Of a stretch of 64,000 nt of DNA, positions 1 through 10,200 are shown piece by piece. The first letter of the stretch is position 1, and each line of letters begins with the position of its first letter. Where the stretch lies: positions 14,458,501-14,522,500 of the forward strand of contig JAGUCH010000002.1 in the NCBI GenBank assembly GCA_019096065.1, read 5' to 3'. A program made the position numbers and the translations under genes. Under the pieces are notes generated by a model. It made no database searches. It saw only the letters and a list, made by a program, of their open reading frames with translations, and had not been told where the DNA came from. Source of the DNA: Paracyclopina nana (lineage: Eukaryota; Arthropoda; Copepoda; Cyclopoida; Cyclopettidae).

Positions 1-154
1 TATATTTTATGAAATCAATTAAAAAGAGGAAATTTCAAGGCCTAATGGCCTTAAAATTGATCGTGTTCATTCGGGTCCCAATAGCCCAGGTATGCATTTC
101 AATGTACTGGTGACAGTAATGTTTGACCAAATCTAGCTTTCTCCGAAAAATGTA
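1..154. other. AT-rich non-coding flank
   Basis: No open frame, RNA gene or clear repeat is visible here. It is the left margin of a repeat-rich stretch. Confidence 0.5.
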
Positions 155-246
155 ACTACGCGTCAACCCCTGTCACTACGCATAGGCCTGTGTCACTACG
201 TGTCGACCCGCGCTACCACGCGTCAACCCACATTACTATGCGTCGG
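155..246. repeat. 20-bp tandem repeat, about 4.6 copies
   Basis: Units begin with ACTACG or close variants at 155, 175, 195, 215 and 235, so the period is exactly 20 bp. Each unit has an ACTACG core and a GTC(A/G)ACCC core. It abuts the longer-period array that follows. It is a minisatellite with no coding content. Confidence 0.85.
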
Positions 247-852
247 TCAAGACTGAATTAAGAATTCTTACTAGTGACTAGTGTTTGCTAAAACTTAACA
301 GTCTTAGCTAGCATTTTGTTGGTACAGTTTCAAAAAAGTTTCTTAATAGCGCGTAGTTAAAAATGCATTTTATTTTATGTTATGTTGCACGCCACATAAG
401 CCGCGATTTCTTTCTGTCAAGACTGAATTAAGAACTCTTACTAGGACCAAAATGACTAATGTTTTCTTAAACTAAACTGTCTTAGCTAGCATTATGTTAG
501 TATAGTTTCATGATAGTGCGTAGTTAAAAATGCATTTTATTCTATGCTATGAAGCACGCTAAATAAGCGGCGTTTTCAGTCAAGGCTGAATTAAGTATTC
601 ATTCTTAGATCAAAAGGACTAATGTTTTCTTAAACTTAACAGTCTTAGGTAACTTTCTTTATGTACACTTTTAAAAAAGTTACTTTATTGTACGCAGTCA
701 AAACTGCATTTAAAGCTATGCTATGTAGTGCGCCACATAAGCCGCGATTTCAGTCAAGACTTAATTAAGAAATCTTACTAACACCAAAGTGGCTAATGTT
801 TTCTTAAACTTAATATTTTAGGTGACTTTCTGTTAGTACAACTTCAATTTTA
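246..852. repeat. Tandem array of about 170-bp units, 3.6 copies
   Basis: The phrase GTCAAGACTGAATTAAG or a close variant recurs at about 246, 417, 581 and 753, giving periods of 171, 164 and 172 bp. Within each unit the same order of landmarks repeats: a CTTACTA block, TTTCTTAAACT, CAGTCTTAG, a GCGTAGTTAAAA block, then a CGC-ACATAAGCCGCGATTTC block. Copies have diverged by substitutions and small indels. It resembles a short satellite array or the internal repeats of a transposon end. Confidence 0.85.
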
Positions 853-2464
853 ACTATCTAGAGTTCAGCAGACCGACCGAAGTGTGGCTGAGCGGACCGA
901 CGCGTAGCAGTGCAGCGCGGGTTGACTCGTTGCAATGCAGATTTTAGACATAGCACAGTGTACTCCATAGCAGCCGAAAATTCGCATTTGAGTTTTTTCG
1001 TCAAACGGGCTAGGCCTAAAAAATAGGCCTCAGAAATCTTGAAATTTCTTTCAACTAATTTTGTTCTGATCATTACTTAGATGTTTTTTCGGTAAGTTGA
1101 GAGTCTAAAATTCACTTTTTTTTACATCATTGGTGAGCTTCAAGAACCCAAAAAGAAGGCCTAAAATTCAGATATTTTCACACCCTTGCTTTGCTTCCCC
1201 GGATCAATTCGTTTTGACCAGGGGGGTCTCGTAAGTGAGTTCTTGACGCAAGTTTTGCATGCTAAAATCACCAAATCTGTTTGTCTTAGCCTAGGTGGCG
1301 CTAGTAGTTCTTACTACATAGCGCGTGAGCTCAAGTGACGTGTCAGTCATGGAGGCAAGCAGGCTAATCTCACGCGTCTTCAACAGAGCTCCTAGATAAG
1401 TTCTGTCTTTTTTAAAAAAGTATGCAATTTGGGCACTTTTTGATAATTTAAGGCTGGTTATGGAAATTTTTGAAAGTGAAATCCACAGAATTCTATTGAA
1501 ATTTTGTCTTGAAGCCTACCACAGCTCAGTCAGACTGTGTGCTATAGTAAAGCAGCGACAAGAACTCACCTTATTACTATAGATCATCTTGGTTTTGACA
1601 ATTTTGGTGAAATTAGTCAGAAATCAGGCTAATGGATCCTTCAAAATTGGTTTTAAGTGCTACTTTTTGCTACTTGGCTGGGAAAAGTTGTTACAAGTCA
1701 GAGGTTGAGTAGCTATTTTTATTTACGAATTTTCCGTCAAATCGAGTCAGCTGATTTGATTCGCCGACGCCGAGGTCTTACTCTCTCATCCAAAATAAAA
1801 AAAAGCTCAAAAGCATTAAAAAAGTCTCTCAAATTCCACATTTTGCTTTTTTTAAGATTGACATTTAGCTAATAGATGCAGAATTAACGTATTTTTCTTG
1901 CTTGTCTAAAAATGCGAATTTTCGGCTAGCATCTGCCCCACTGTGCATAGTGGCAATTAAATTACAAAATAGTACAAAATGTACTTGAGCTTAGCATGCA
2001 AGATTTCTCCACATGTACATAAACTTACAATTTTCCTGAGCACACAAGCATTCCAGGCACGAGCAAACGGCTTCCTTCATCTTCTATAGCTCCGGCCCAC
2101 AAGGTTGCTGATCCGTTGCAAACGGCTCCACACAAATAAGGAGTGTCAACAACTCCTTCGTAGTTATTGTTGAATGACTGAAAAAGTCATTTTTAATGTA
2201 GCAGGGAGACTACTCAAAACACAAAAGATCTTGCATCTAGGCCTCCCAGACGCTTTCAAATAATTAATTTTTGATTAGTCACTGAGGGAAATGTTCCAAG
2301 GAGTTCTAGTTGCGCATTTCAGAAGACATTTAGTGTGAAAATATCACTTGCAAACTAATAATTTTTGAGCTTACATAGCAGCTGAAAGTGGCCATCTTCT
2401 TCCTCGTCTTCTTATTTTTTGGAGAAACGGTTCGGTCACTGGCTTCACTTGTTTTATTTTTATG
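853..2464. other. Non-coding stretch, no gene recognised
   Basis: Open frames here are under 75 codons and show no family resemblance or splice-compatible neighbours. The sequence is AT-rich with homopolymer runs. The phrase AATTTTCCGTCAAAT near 1730 recurs in the short array at 2465, which suggests shared repeat ancestry. Confidence 0.5.
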
Positions 2465-2550
2465 TTTGAATTTTCCGTCAAATGGAAATGTCTGAATAGT
2501 TTGAATTTTCCGTCAAATAGAAGTGTCATAATAGTTTGAATTTTCCCGCC
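2465..2550. repeat. 35-bp tandem repeat, 2.5 copies
   Basis: TTTGAATTTTCCGTCAAAT starts at 2465 and 2500, and a shortened form starts at 2535. The period is 35 bp. Confidence 0.75.
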
Positions 2551-3290
2551 ACCAAAAAACAATAACAAATGTTTTTGAAAACAATAACATTCCAAGGGGG
2601 ATTTTCAAGGCAGCAAATTACAGTAAGTTTTCCCCCATTGGAGTGGATTTTTAAGATTCCTAATTGCATCCATATTTTCCTCTAATGCACAGTGGTTGAA
2701 AATTCCGCTTTCGTGCTCATCCCAAAACAGTCGCGAAATCGACGTAGGCTTTACGTAGCGCTCCCCGTAGTGACATCATCGCCATTCACAGTTCAACAGG
2801 CCAACAGCTAATTTTCAGCACAACAGAAAAAAGAAGAAGCAACAAAGGCAGGAAAAGCAGCTGAAATTCCTATTAATTAGCTGCCAATGCTCGGACACCA
2901 GCAAGCAATCTCAACATTCATAATGTAAATGCCTAAGATTCCGCCGTCAAAGCAGCCTCAACAATCACGTTCAAAAAGCCTCGGATTCGGCCGTCAAAGC
3001 AGCTTCAACATTCACTGTCCAGGCTTGGACTTGGGCAAAAACTCAGGCTTGGAGACTACGACCGAGCTCATGCAGGGGCCTTGCCAACAAATTCTTGCAA
3101 ATAAAAGTCGAAAAGAACCAATTGGCTTGGCAAGGCTACCACTGAGGATGTATGCTAAGAATGCTCAATTTAATATACACAGTGTTCTAACAATAAGTAC
3201 ATATTGCAAGTTCTTTCTACTTAAAACCAATTTCCAGCTTTAATAAAAGTTTCTCATATAAAATAATTGAGTTTTTTCTTTGAAGAGCTC

Positions 3291-4681
3291 TTAAACATGA
3301 TCATGATTTTGAAGGTTGGCAAGCTCTAGCTTTAAGTCAAATGATTTCTTCTTGATAGTGGCACTCAGGTTGTGAATCTTTCTTAGAGCCACAAAAAGGA
3401 AAATGGTGAACACAACTTGAATTCCACCAATGGAGGCAAAGAGGACAACTTCCATGAGATCCATTTTGATACTAGGCTGAGCTTCTGGAGCCTTAGAAGC
3501 TGTGGTCTCCTTGGATGAAGTCTTGTTCTTCACAGGTACCATAATGCTGATGTCAAGGATCTCATCAAGCACTGCCCAAGACCTTTTAACTTTGATAGCT
3601 CTAGAAGATATATTCATCATATCTAAAGAGTATAGCTTAATAAAAAAAGTACCCTTTGTATCCATCATTAACAGAGATGGAACACTGCATATCCTTCTTC
3701 TCCAGGTATTGGTCAATTTTTCCAATTACTGTAGCCAACTCGTCCATAGGCATGATGTCCTGATTCAGATTTTCATCGTTGTTGTCAAGGATTCCATCAG
3801 CAAAAGTTTGCAGTGAATGATCCACCTCAATGGCTTTTGCCATCACCATCATTACTTGAGAATTAATGACTGATGCTGCAAAAGTGTAGCCTAAAAATGA
3901 GTTTTCTTGAGATATTATCTAAAGTACTAATTTTGTTAAGGTATACTTGACTGCCTATCCAGTTGTTGCAATTGCTTCTTCACTTTTTTGGCCTTGTATG
4001 AGGATGGGACAACTACAATTGTGGCAAGATTGGCAGCAAATCCCTTCCACGAAAAATCCTCTATTTTGTGGTCGTATGTTCTGCAATTTTAAAAATGAAG
4101 ATATTAGCTAAAAAATCATACTTTATTCTTTTTACCTTTGTCTATTAGTAGCATTGAAGGCTCCAGCTTGTCCTTGATCTTGGGCAAATCCACTTGGTCG
4201 AGAGAAAAAGTCATTGGATTTTTCGAGATTGGAAAGCCACTTTAACATTGTTGCATTGTGGATTCTTTCAACTGACATCAAAGTGTCATAAGCCATTGAA
4301 TGCACATAGCCATCTGTGTTTCCAACTGCTCTTTGGAAATCAACCAAGGAGTTGTACTTCAAGCTCTGAAAGAAAAGACTTTTAAAATGTACCCCAAAAA
4401 AATATCAGTAAAAACCTTTTCTGTTGGAAGTCCAAGCTCAGGTAGGGTTTCCAATGCTTGAATCCTTGAACGGAGATCTTCTGACAGATCTGTGCCAACT
4501 TTTGTCAGATTTTTGGTATGTAAAAACCGATGCACAATGAAGAATTGATCCTCCAAATTCTACACAAAAATTGCAGTTTATGCCTCTTTTGCAAGTTATG
4601 CTGGTTAAACTGGTTAATGCTTACCTGTGAAACTGCAGCTGAGAAAGAAGTCAAAATGGCTATTGTCAAAAGCAAAGCCAT
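3291..4681 (-). CDS. Type I membrane protein, 370 aa, unknown family
   Basis: Six exons read on the minus strand: 4681-4625, 4559-4416, 4365-4136, 4080-3947, 3890-3653 and 3600-3291. All introns have GT-AG ends and the joins keep one frame of 371 codons to a TAA, so the gene looks intact. Exon 1 encodes a clean 19-residue signal peptide (MALLLTIAILTSFSAAVSQ). The ectodomain of about 290 residues is helical in character, with NXS/T glycosylation sites and few cysteines. One membrane segment lies near residues 306-332, followed by a short basic cytoplasmic tail ending NHDHV. I do not recognise the family. The architecture would fit a receptor, a cell-surface protein or an envelope-type glycoprotein. 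It sits inside the inverted repeats of a TIR element, which is unusual for a host gene. Confidence 0.7.
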
Positions 4682-5215
4682 TTTTCTGGCTTTGTTTTGA
4701 CAAATATGATCTGGGAGTGTGAATCAAAGTGCAGTTTAAGCAATTTTGCGCACGAACAAATGTTGCATGCTTTCTTCAAATTGCACATGGAGGATTATGC
4801 TTTTTAAAAGATCCACCTTGCACCAAGCCTTCTCTATAGGGTAAAAATTGTGCAGATGAAAGTCAATTTTTTTTCCAAAACCATACTTTGTTTTAATTGC
4901 TGACTCTTCAAAATTGAAATTAAATGTATGTTTTTTTGTCCATTTATGGTAATGCGAACAGTGGAATGACAATAATCAGTTCGAGTACATCTCTCACTGT
5001 ATTTTTTGAATCTTTCTTCATGTGTGAAGGGAGCATTATAGTGCTGAACACAAATGAGTCATATTGGCTGCAACTTGATCGTTGAAGTCAGCCTCAATGC
5101 ATTTAGTAAGCTTATTGTCTTGCAATGACAGAGATAGTTCAAGTTTTTTTCTATGTCCAAAAAAATCATTTTATTCTATCACTGCATCGAGGCACATTTA
5201 TCATTAGCCAATCAG

Positions 5216-5394
5216 AGGTGCCCATAGTGTGCAATGGTGATATCCTTGTCAAATATGGAAACAAGGATCCAAGAGATGTCCCATATGAAGAACTTAGTGA
5301 AGCCACATTCAAGAATCAAGGAAAGGTTTTGGACTTTATTGTTGTGAAAAGGGACAAAAGTGACAAAAGAGACTTCCTTGATCCATCTGTAAAG
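5216..5394 (+). pseudogene. PDZ-like exon fragment
   Basis: A short reading frame contains NGDILVKYGNKDPRD followed by an E-rich helix and a VLDFIVVKR strand. This is the second half of a PDZ domain: the GD-I-L strand, the alpha-2 helix and the last beta strand. It is flanked by an AG acceptor at 5214-5215 and a consensus donor (AAAG then GTGAGA) after 5394. The carboxylate-binding loop of a full PDZ domain is not visible upstream. I infer a captured or orphaned host exon inside the TIR element. It could also be one exon of a gene whose other exons I cannot see. Confidence 0.4.
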
Positions 5395-5454
5395 GTGAGA
5401 TACTTATTTGTTTTTGTTTCAAAAGCCCTTTCTTGAGTCAAAATAAGTAGCCTA

Positions 5455-6065
5455 AGTACTTGTCCTAATCAGTGATCCCTGTTTTTTTCCGAGGCCGCCT
5501 GGCTTTTTGTGGTCAAGTACTTGTCTTTAGCTTAGATCCCCAGGCCGTTGAGCTTTTCTTGGCCAAGTATTTGTCCTTGAGCAGTGATCCCTGACGTTTT
5601 TATAGGCCGGACGTTCCATATGTAGTACCATGTAACAAAACTGATGAGGACAGATTGAAATCACATTTTTGATGGATCCCCTCGGTGTACAGGTTTTCTT
5701 GGCCAAGTACTTGTCCTCAGCAGTGATCCTTGATGTTTCCAAGGCCGTAGAGCTTGTATTGGCAAAGTACTTGTCCTGAGAGGTGATCCCTGACGTTTCC
5801 GAGGCCGTCTAGCTTATCTTGGTCCAGTACTTGTCATAGGCCGTGATCCCTGACTTTTTTAGGCTGTCCAGCTTGTCTTGGACAAATACTTGTCCTTACC
5901 AGTGATTTTTGATATTTCCGAGGCCGTCGAGCTTGTATTGGCGAAGTACTTGTCCTGAGGAGTGATCCCTGACGTTTTTCGAGGCCGGCCGGCTTTTCTT
6001 GGCGTACTACTTGTCCTGAGCAGTGATCCCTGATGTTTACGAGCCGCTGTTGTTGTCTAGGCAGC
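5455..6065. repeat. 60-bp minisatellite, about 9 copies
   Basis: The phrase GTACTTGTCCTGAGCAGTGA, in variants, recurs at about 5456, 5515, 5567, 5706, 5766, 5826, 5886, 5944 and 6006. Each copy is followed by ATCCCTGACGTTT, then CCGAGGCCGTC and AGCTTGTCTTGG. The period is 59-60 bp, with one interrupted stretch between 5620 and 5700. It lies inside the TIR element, downstream of the PDZ-like exon. Confidence 0.9.
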
Positions 6066-6096
6066 TGTTTTGTTTTGTTTACATTTCAATCAAAAG

Positions 6097-6104
6097 TGAC
6101 GTCA
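6097..6104. promoter_or_regulatory. Consensus CRE palindrome TGACGTCA
   Basis: A perfect 8-bp cAMP-response element palindrome lies in the right arm of the TIR element. A second one is at 7100-7107 just outside it. Presence of the motif is certain; function is not shown. Confidence 0.35.
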
Positions 6105-7099
6105 TCGATTTTTTGGCAATTGGGAAAAAGAAGCAGCTAATGCAGCCATAAATCCACAATGAGGCTGCATTGAGGGCTGATTCCAAGGCTATTTTGACGG
6201 CGGAATCCAAGGCTGTTTTGCCGGCCGAATTCAAGGCTGTTGCTTTTTCAAGGGAAAAGGGAAAACCGTTGATAACTCTGTAAGTGAGTAGTGAGTGACT
6301 TCGAGCTTTATGCATTTAACACAAAGTGGGTGTTTTGGCGATCCCAAGGGACCCCTCTAGAGCTGAGCAAAAAAATCAGGTTGGCCAATAGTCAAAAAAG
6401 CAATGCCTCACTCATGCACATAGCTAGCCACAACTTTGCCAGCCCCAAATTTATTGGCATGATGAGCTTCTTATGGATATTAAGTTAAATAAAGGCAAGC
6501 AGTCTTTGTTCAAAGCAAAAATGAAAAATTGGAAAAGCATCTATTTTTAATTGGTTTCTTGCCAAGGCAAGGCCTTTCTTTGGTTTTACACATTCTTCTC
6601 AACTTGTAGGTTCAAAATATGTGTCCAATTTATTGTAAATGTAATTGTAAATATAAATTGCACAGTGGACAAAAAAGCCGTTTTCGCGCTCACTAGAAAT
6701 TCTGTCAAATCGCCAAATTCTTATTTCAAGACCAATTTTCAGCTTCTTATTTGAATGACTTCTAGGCTATCAAAAGTGTCAAAATTAGTAGATATTGACA
6801 AAGTAAGATGAAAGTTTGCCTTAAAAATCAATTTTTCTTGGATAAAGTCCATTTTTGGAAATATAGTAGAAGAGCCATTTTTGGCTATTTTCAGGCTGCT
6901 ATAACTTTTGTTTGGAATCGAATGTAATCAAGATACTGTGACAAAAAATATAGCCAAGACAGCTATGATAGCCTGATTTTAGCTTACGGCTATAAGAAAA
7001 AGATGCTACGTCAATTTCGCGACTTTTTTGGGATGAGCGTGAAAGCAGCATTTTTAACCACTGTGAATTGGCTTGTGTTTACGTAGCACTCGCACTGTG

Positions 7100-7107
7100 T
7101 GACGTCA
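7100..7107. promoter_or_regulatory. Consensus CRE palindrome upstream of the transposase-USP gene
   Basis: TGACGTCA lies about 115 bp before the first in-frame ATG of the 12-exon gene and 35 bp beyond the end of the TIR element. A promoter role is plausible from position only. Confidence 0.35.
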
Positions 7108-7215
7108 CTCATTTAGTGAAAAACAATAACATCTGTTGCATTGCAGCCTATAGTAGCAAATGCACGGTAATTTAGAGATTTTTAATATTTTTGTAGAAAA
7201 AATAAGTTCAGCTAG

Positions 7216-10200
7216 TTGCTATGCAGAACTAAAAAAATCAATTTGCACAAGGCAGCAAAAATATCCCACAATAGAATCTATAAAGATAAGCTTTTTCAAA
7301 AATACTTTTTATTTCAGATTCCAGAGCCAACCAGGATTGTAGGATATTGTCACCTTTGTCCACGTGGAGAATGTGTTCAAGACTTGAACCCTAAGCTCAT
7401 TCACAATTTTGCAAGGCATGTTAGGCATGCCAAGCATGAAAAATCCAGCTTGGAGTGTCCAGTTTGTGGTAAGAAGTTTGCCCAAAAAGAAAAGTTGGTC
7501 AAACATCCCTGTACAAAAGCTGCAATTGGTCAAGTTGAGCCCACAAAATACCACTTGAAAAGTGCCAGTAGTCATCTTGGAAAGCTAATTCAGGCTCAGA
7601 GCTTTTTGAAGCAATATGAAATTTGCTTCCAAGAAAAAATGGCAATTGCTGGATTGTACCCAGCAATATCTGCGCCACTTGGCTTGAGGAAGGTTGGCTA
7701 TGATGAATTTGGCTGCACCCAAGGCACCAAACTGTTGAAGGACATTCTAACTGAAAAAGTGACCTGTGGCTTGCCCAACAAGATTTTTATTGATTCCTCC
7801 ATAAAGATCTTAAATGAAACTGATGAAGTTCTGCACAACCTCAGCAATGAAGTTCTGATTCCTAAGGGCAAAGACTTGATTGTCATTCAAGTTGATGACA
7901 AAACTGTTGAAGTGTCCCTTGTCAATCCTCCACAAAAGAGCATCAGTTTTGTAGAGCAGACCATGGTTTCTGACAACTCACTGAAGGAGCTTAGCAAGTA
8001 TGCCAAGAGCAAAGGCTACCCCTTTGAGCCTCATAGGTGAAATATGAGCTGATGTCCCAATGTTAGAAATAGTTGATAATTTTTCTTTGGCCCATAGGTA
8101 TCCTAAATCAGTTATCTGCACCGAAAACCTGTTCCTGCAACCCTGGAAGCTAACAGAGGAGTGGCTTTTTCTTCTCTGTGGCTATAGGCCAAAATATTTC
8201 TGGACTCTATGTGATGATCTTCAAAATCATGGAATGGGCAAGAGGCCTGGAGAGCTCAGCCTGCCATCACTTGTTCTTCTTTACAGGTATTTGGAAGTAG
8301 CTAAATAAGTATGAAAATATGAGGTGAATTTTCTTTTAAAGGATGAAACTGAGACACAATGTTGGCACTAGATTGTTGAGCATCTTGTTCATGACTTCAC
8401 AGAGATGTGTAGCAGATGCAGTTTGGTGGGTTGCATGCTCAAGTACATTTAATGATACTTTAAATGAATATTTAATTAGGTATGTGGCCATTTACCACTA
8501 TGATTTGTCCAATTCTATTCCAAGAATGTGGACTGAGGAGAACTTGTCAGAGGAAAGAATCAACAACTTCTTTGAGTCAGTCTTGTCATCACTAGGTGAG
8601 ACTTCTTTCAGCTTCTTAGTTGTCAAAGAAATCAAATGTTATGCATGCCTCAGATCCCTTCTTTTTGGAGCTTGCTTCTCGCTTTGCTGATCCCCTTGGG
8701 CTTGGTCGATCTGCTGTCATTTTTGCTTTTGACTCAACCAAGATTGATGTGCAAAAGAGCAGTGACCAAGAGTTCCAAAAGTCTACCCATTATAACAAAA
8801 AATCTGGTAAGATCTATGCATAGAACATAAACTTTGATCTCATTTCATTAAGACCTTAGCTAACCTGAACTATTTATTTATAAAAGAGTGCTCTCTTTTT
8901 TAGGACACTATGTTACCTTTAGTAATGTCTCCACACCTGATGGGACAGTGGTTCTTTTCACAACTGCTGCTGCCTCCATAAGTCCAGCCCATGGGGACTC
9001 CATTCTTACAGGATTCTACATCAAGGATGATGTGACTAGAGCTGAGTCTGGAGGTCAATTACACAGTGGAGTGGCAACCCTGATAAGAGGAACTTCCAAA
9101 TTCTTCTGTGTGATCGTAGCAGATCGTGGCTACAATTACTATCCAAAGAATGTCACTGACAATATAGGTGAAATGCTTTATATAAGCAATATTTTTGTTA
9201 CCTTTCATTGAGGCAACATATTTAGTGAACATCAAGGAATTCTGTGAGTCTGTGGGCTCTGTTTTCATTTCCCCAGTTGTTGGAGATGCAGAGGAAGTTA
9301 TTCAGTTTGATGGTGAGCATATGAAACATTAAGATTGACATCAGTCACCTTTGGTATTGAATCCCTATCATACTAATTCATAGAGTCATCGAGGAAGTTC
9401 ATGTACCAACCGATCGAAGATGTCCTTGGAGCCAACATCCTTATCAAGAACCATAAAGGCTTTGTTGGTATGATGAGACATGGAGTTGAGCAATGTCACC
9501 TAGGGCTCAAACTGGACAAGCTGCTTTCCCACCAAATCTGCCACCAATACATGAGCATCATTGGAAAGACTTTTGTCAAGAAATTTGGGTAAGCAAGCAT
9601 ATTAAATTGTAAAATAAATGAGGTTGTCACTTTTCTGCTTTCAGCTTGAGCTCTGAATTTGGTACCATTAGCAAAATTCAAATCCTTTATGGTTGTTGTG
9701 TGGCCAGCTACAACAGTGGACACCCAAAGTTTAAGATCAAGTACCTGAACCAAGCTGAGCAAGCTGAGATGATCAATTTGGTAACTCTGAGAATCAACTT
9801 GATCAATGGATTTGACATTGGTCTGGAATTTCCATTTGATATTGACAAGTGCCCAGACAAAAATGACTCAGATTGGACAGTCTTTCCTTTGAAAGAGTTG
9901 GATGACTTTCGTGACACTTTTCCCATTAAGATCCCAAAGCTTCCAGAAGAACACAAAGATGCTTTAATGCAGCTAGGTAACTGAATGTCTCCTTAAGATT
10001 TCATATTAATGCTGATGTTATTTCATAGCCATGGGGCCATATCGTCTGGAAAGGGCCTCATATTATCTGACATTGGCAAGAAGGCTGGAGTTGAAGTCAA
10101 TTGAGGAGTCTTTTGAAGATTTCAACAAGTTCCTAGATGCTCTAGAGGAGCTTCCTCAGGACTTGCTTCTACATGTGCGCCACATGCCTGTTGCTCCTGA

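Larger units (their letters stand above)
2688..7065. mobile_element. 4.4-kb TIR element with cargo genes
   Basis: The left end starts CACAGTGGTTGAAAATTCCG at 2688. The right end, read inward from 7065 on the minus strand, starts CACAGTGGTTAAAAATGCTG. The two ends match at about 50 of 60 positions, through a shared CTCATCCCAAAA block and a CGCGAAAT-GACGTAG block. A second inverted pair lies inside: GGATTCCGCCGTCAAA-type sequence near 2938-3000 is mirrored near 6180-6245, so the arms are long and composite. Between them lie a six-exon membrane-protein gene, a PDZ-like exon and a minisatellite. I see no transposase inside, so the element would need one supplied in trans. No clear target duplication was found and the superfamily is not assigned. 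Confidence 0.7.

Noticed and set aside
2680..7075. A target-site duplication around the 4.4-kb TIR element
   Set aside because: Flanks share at most three or four bases, too few to claim.
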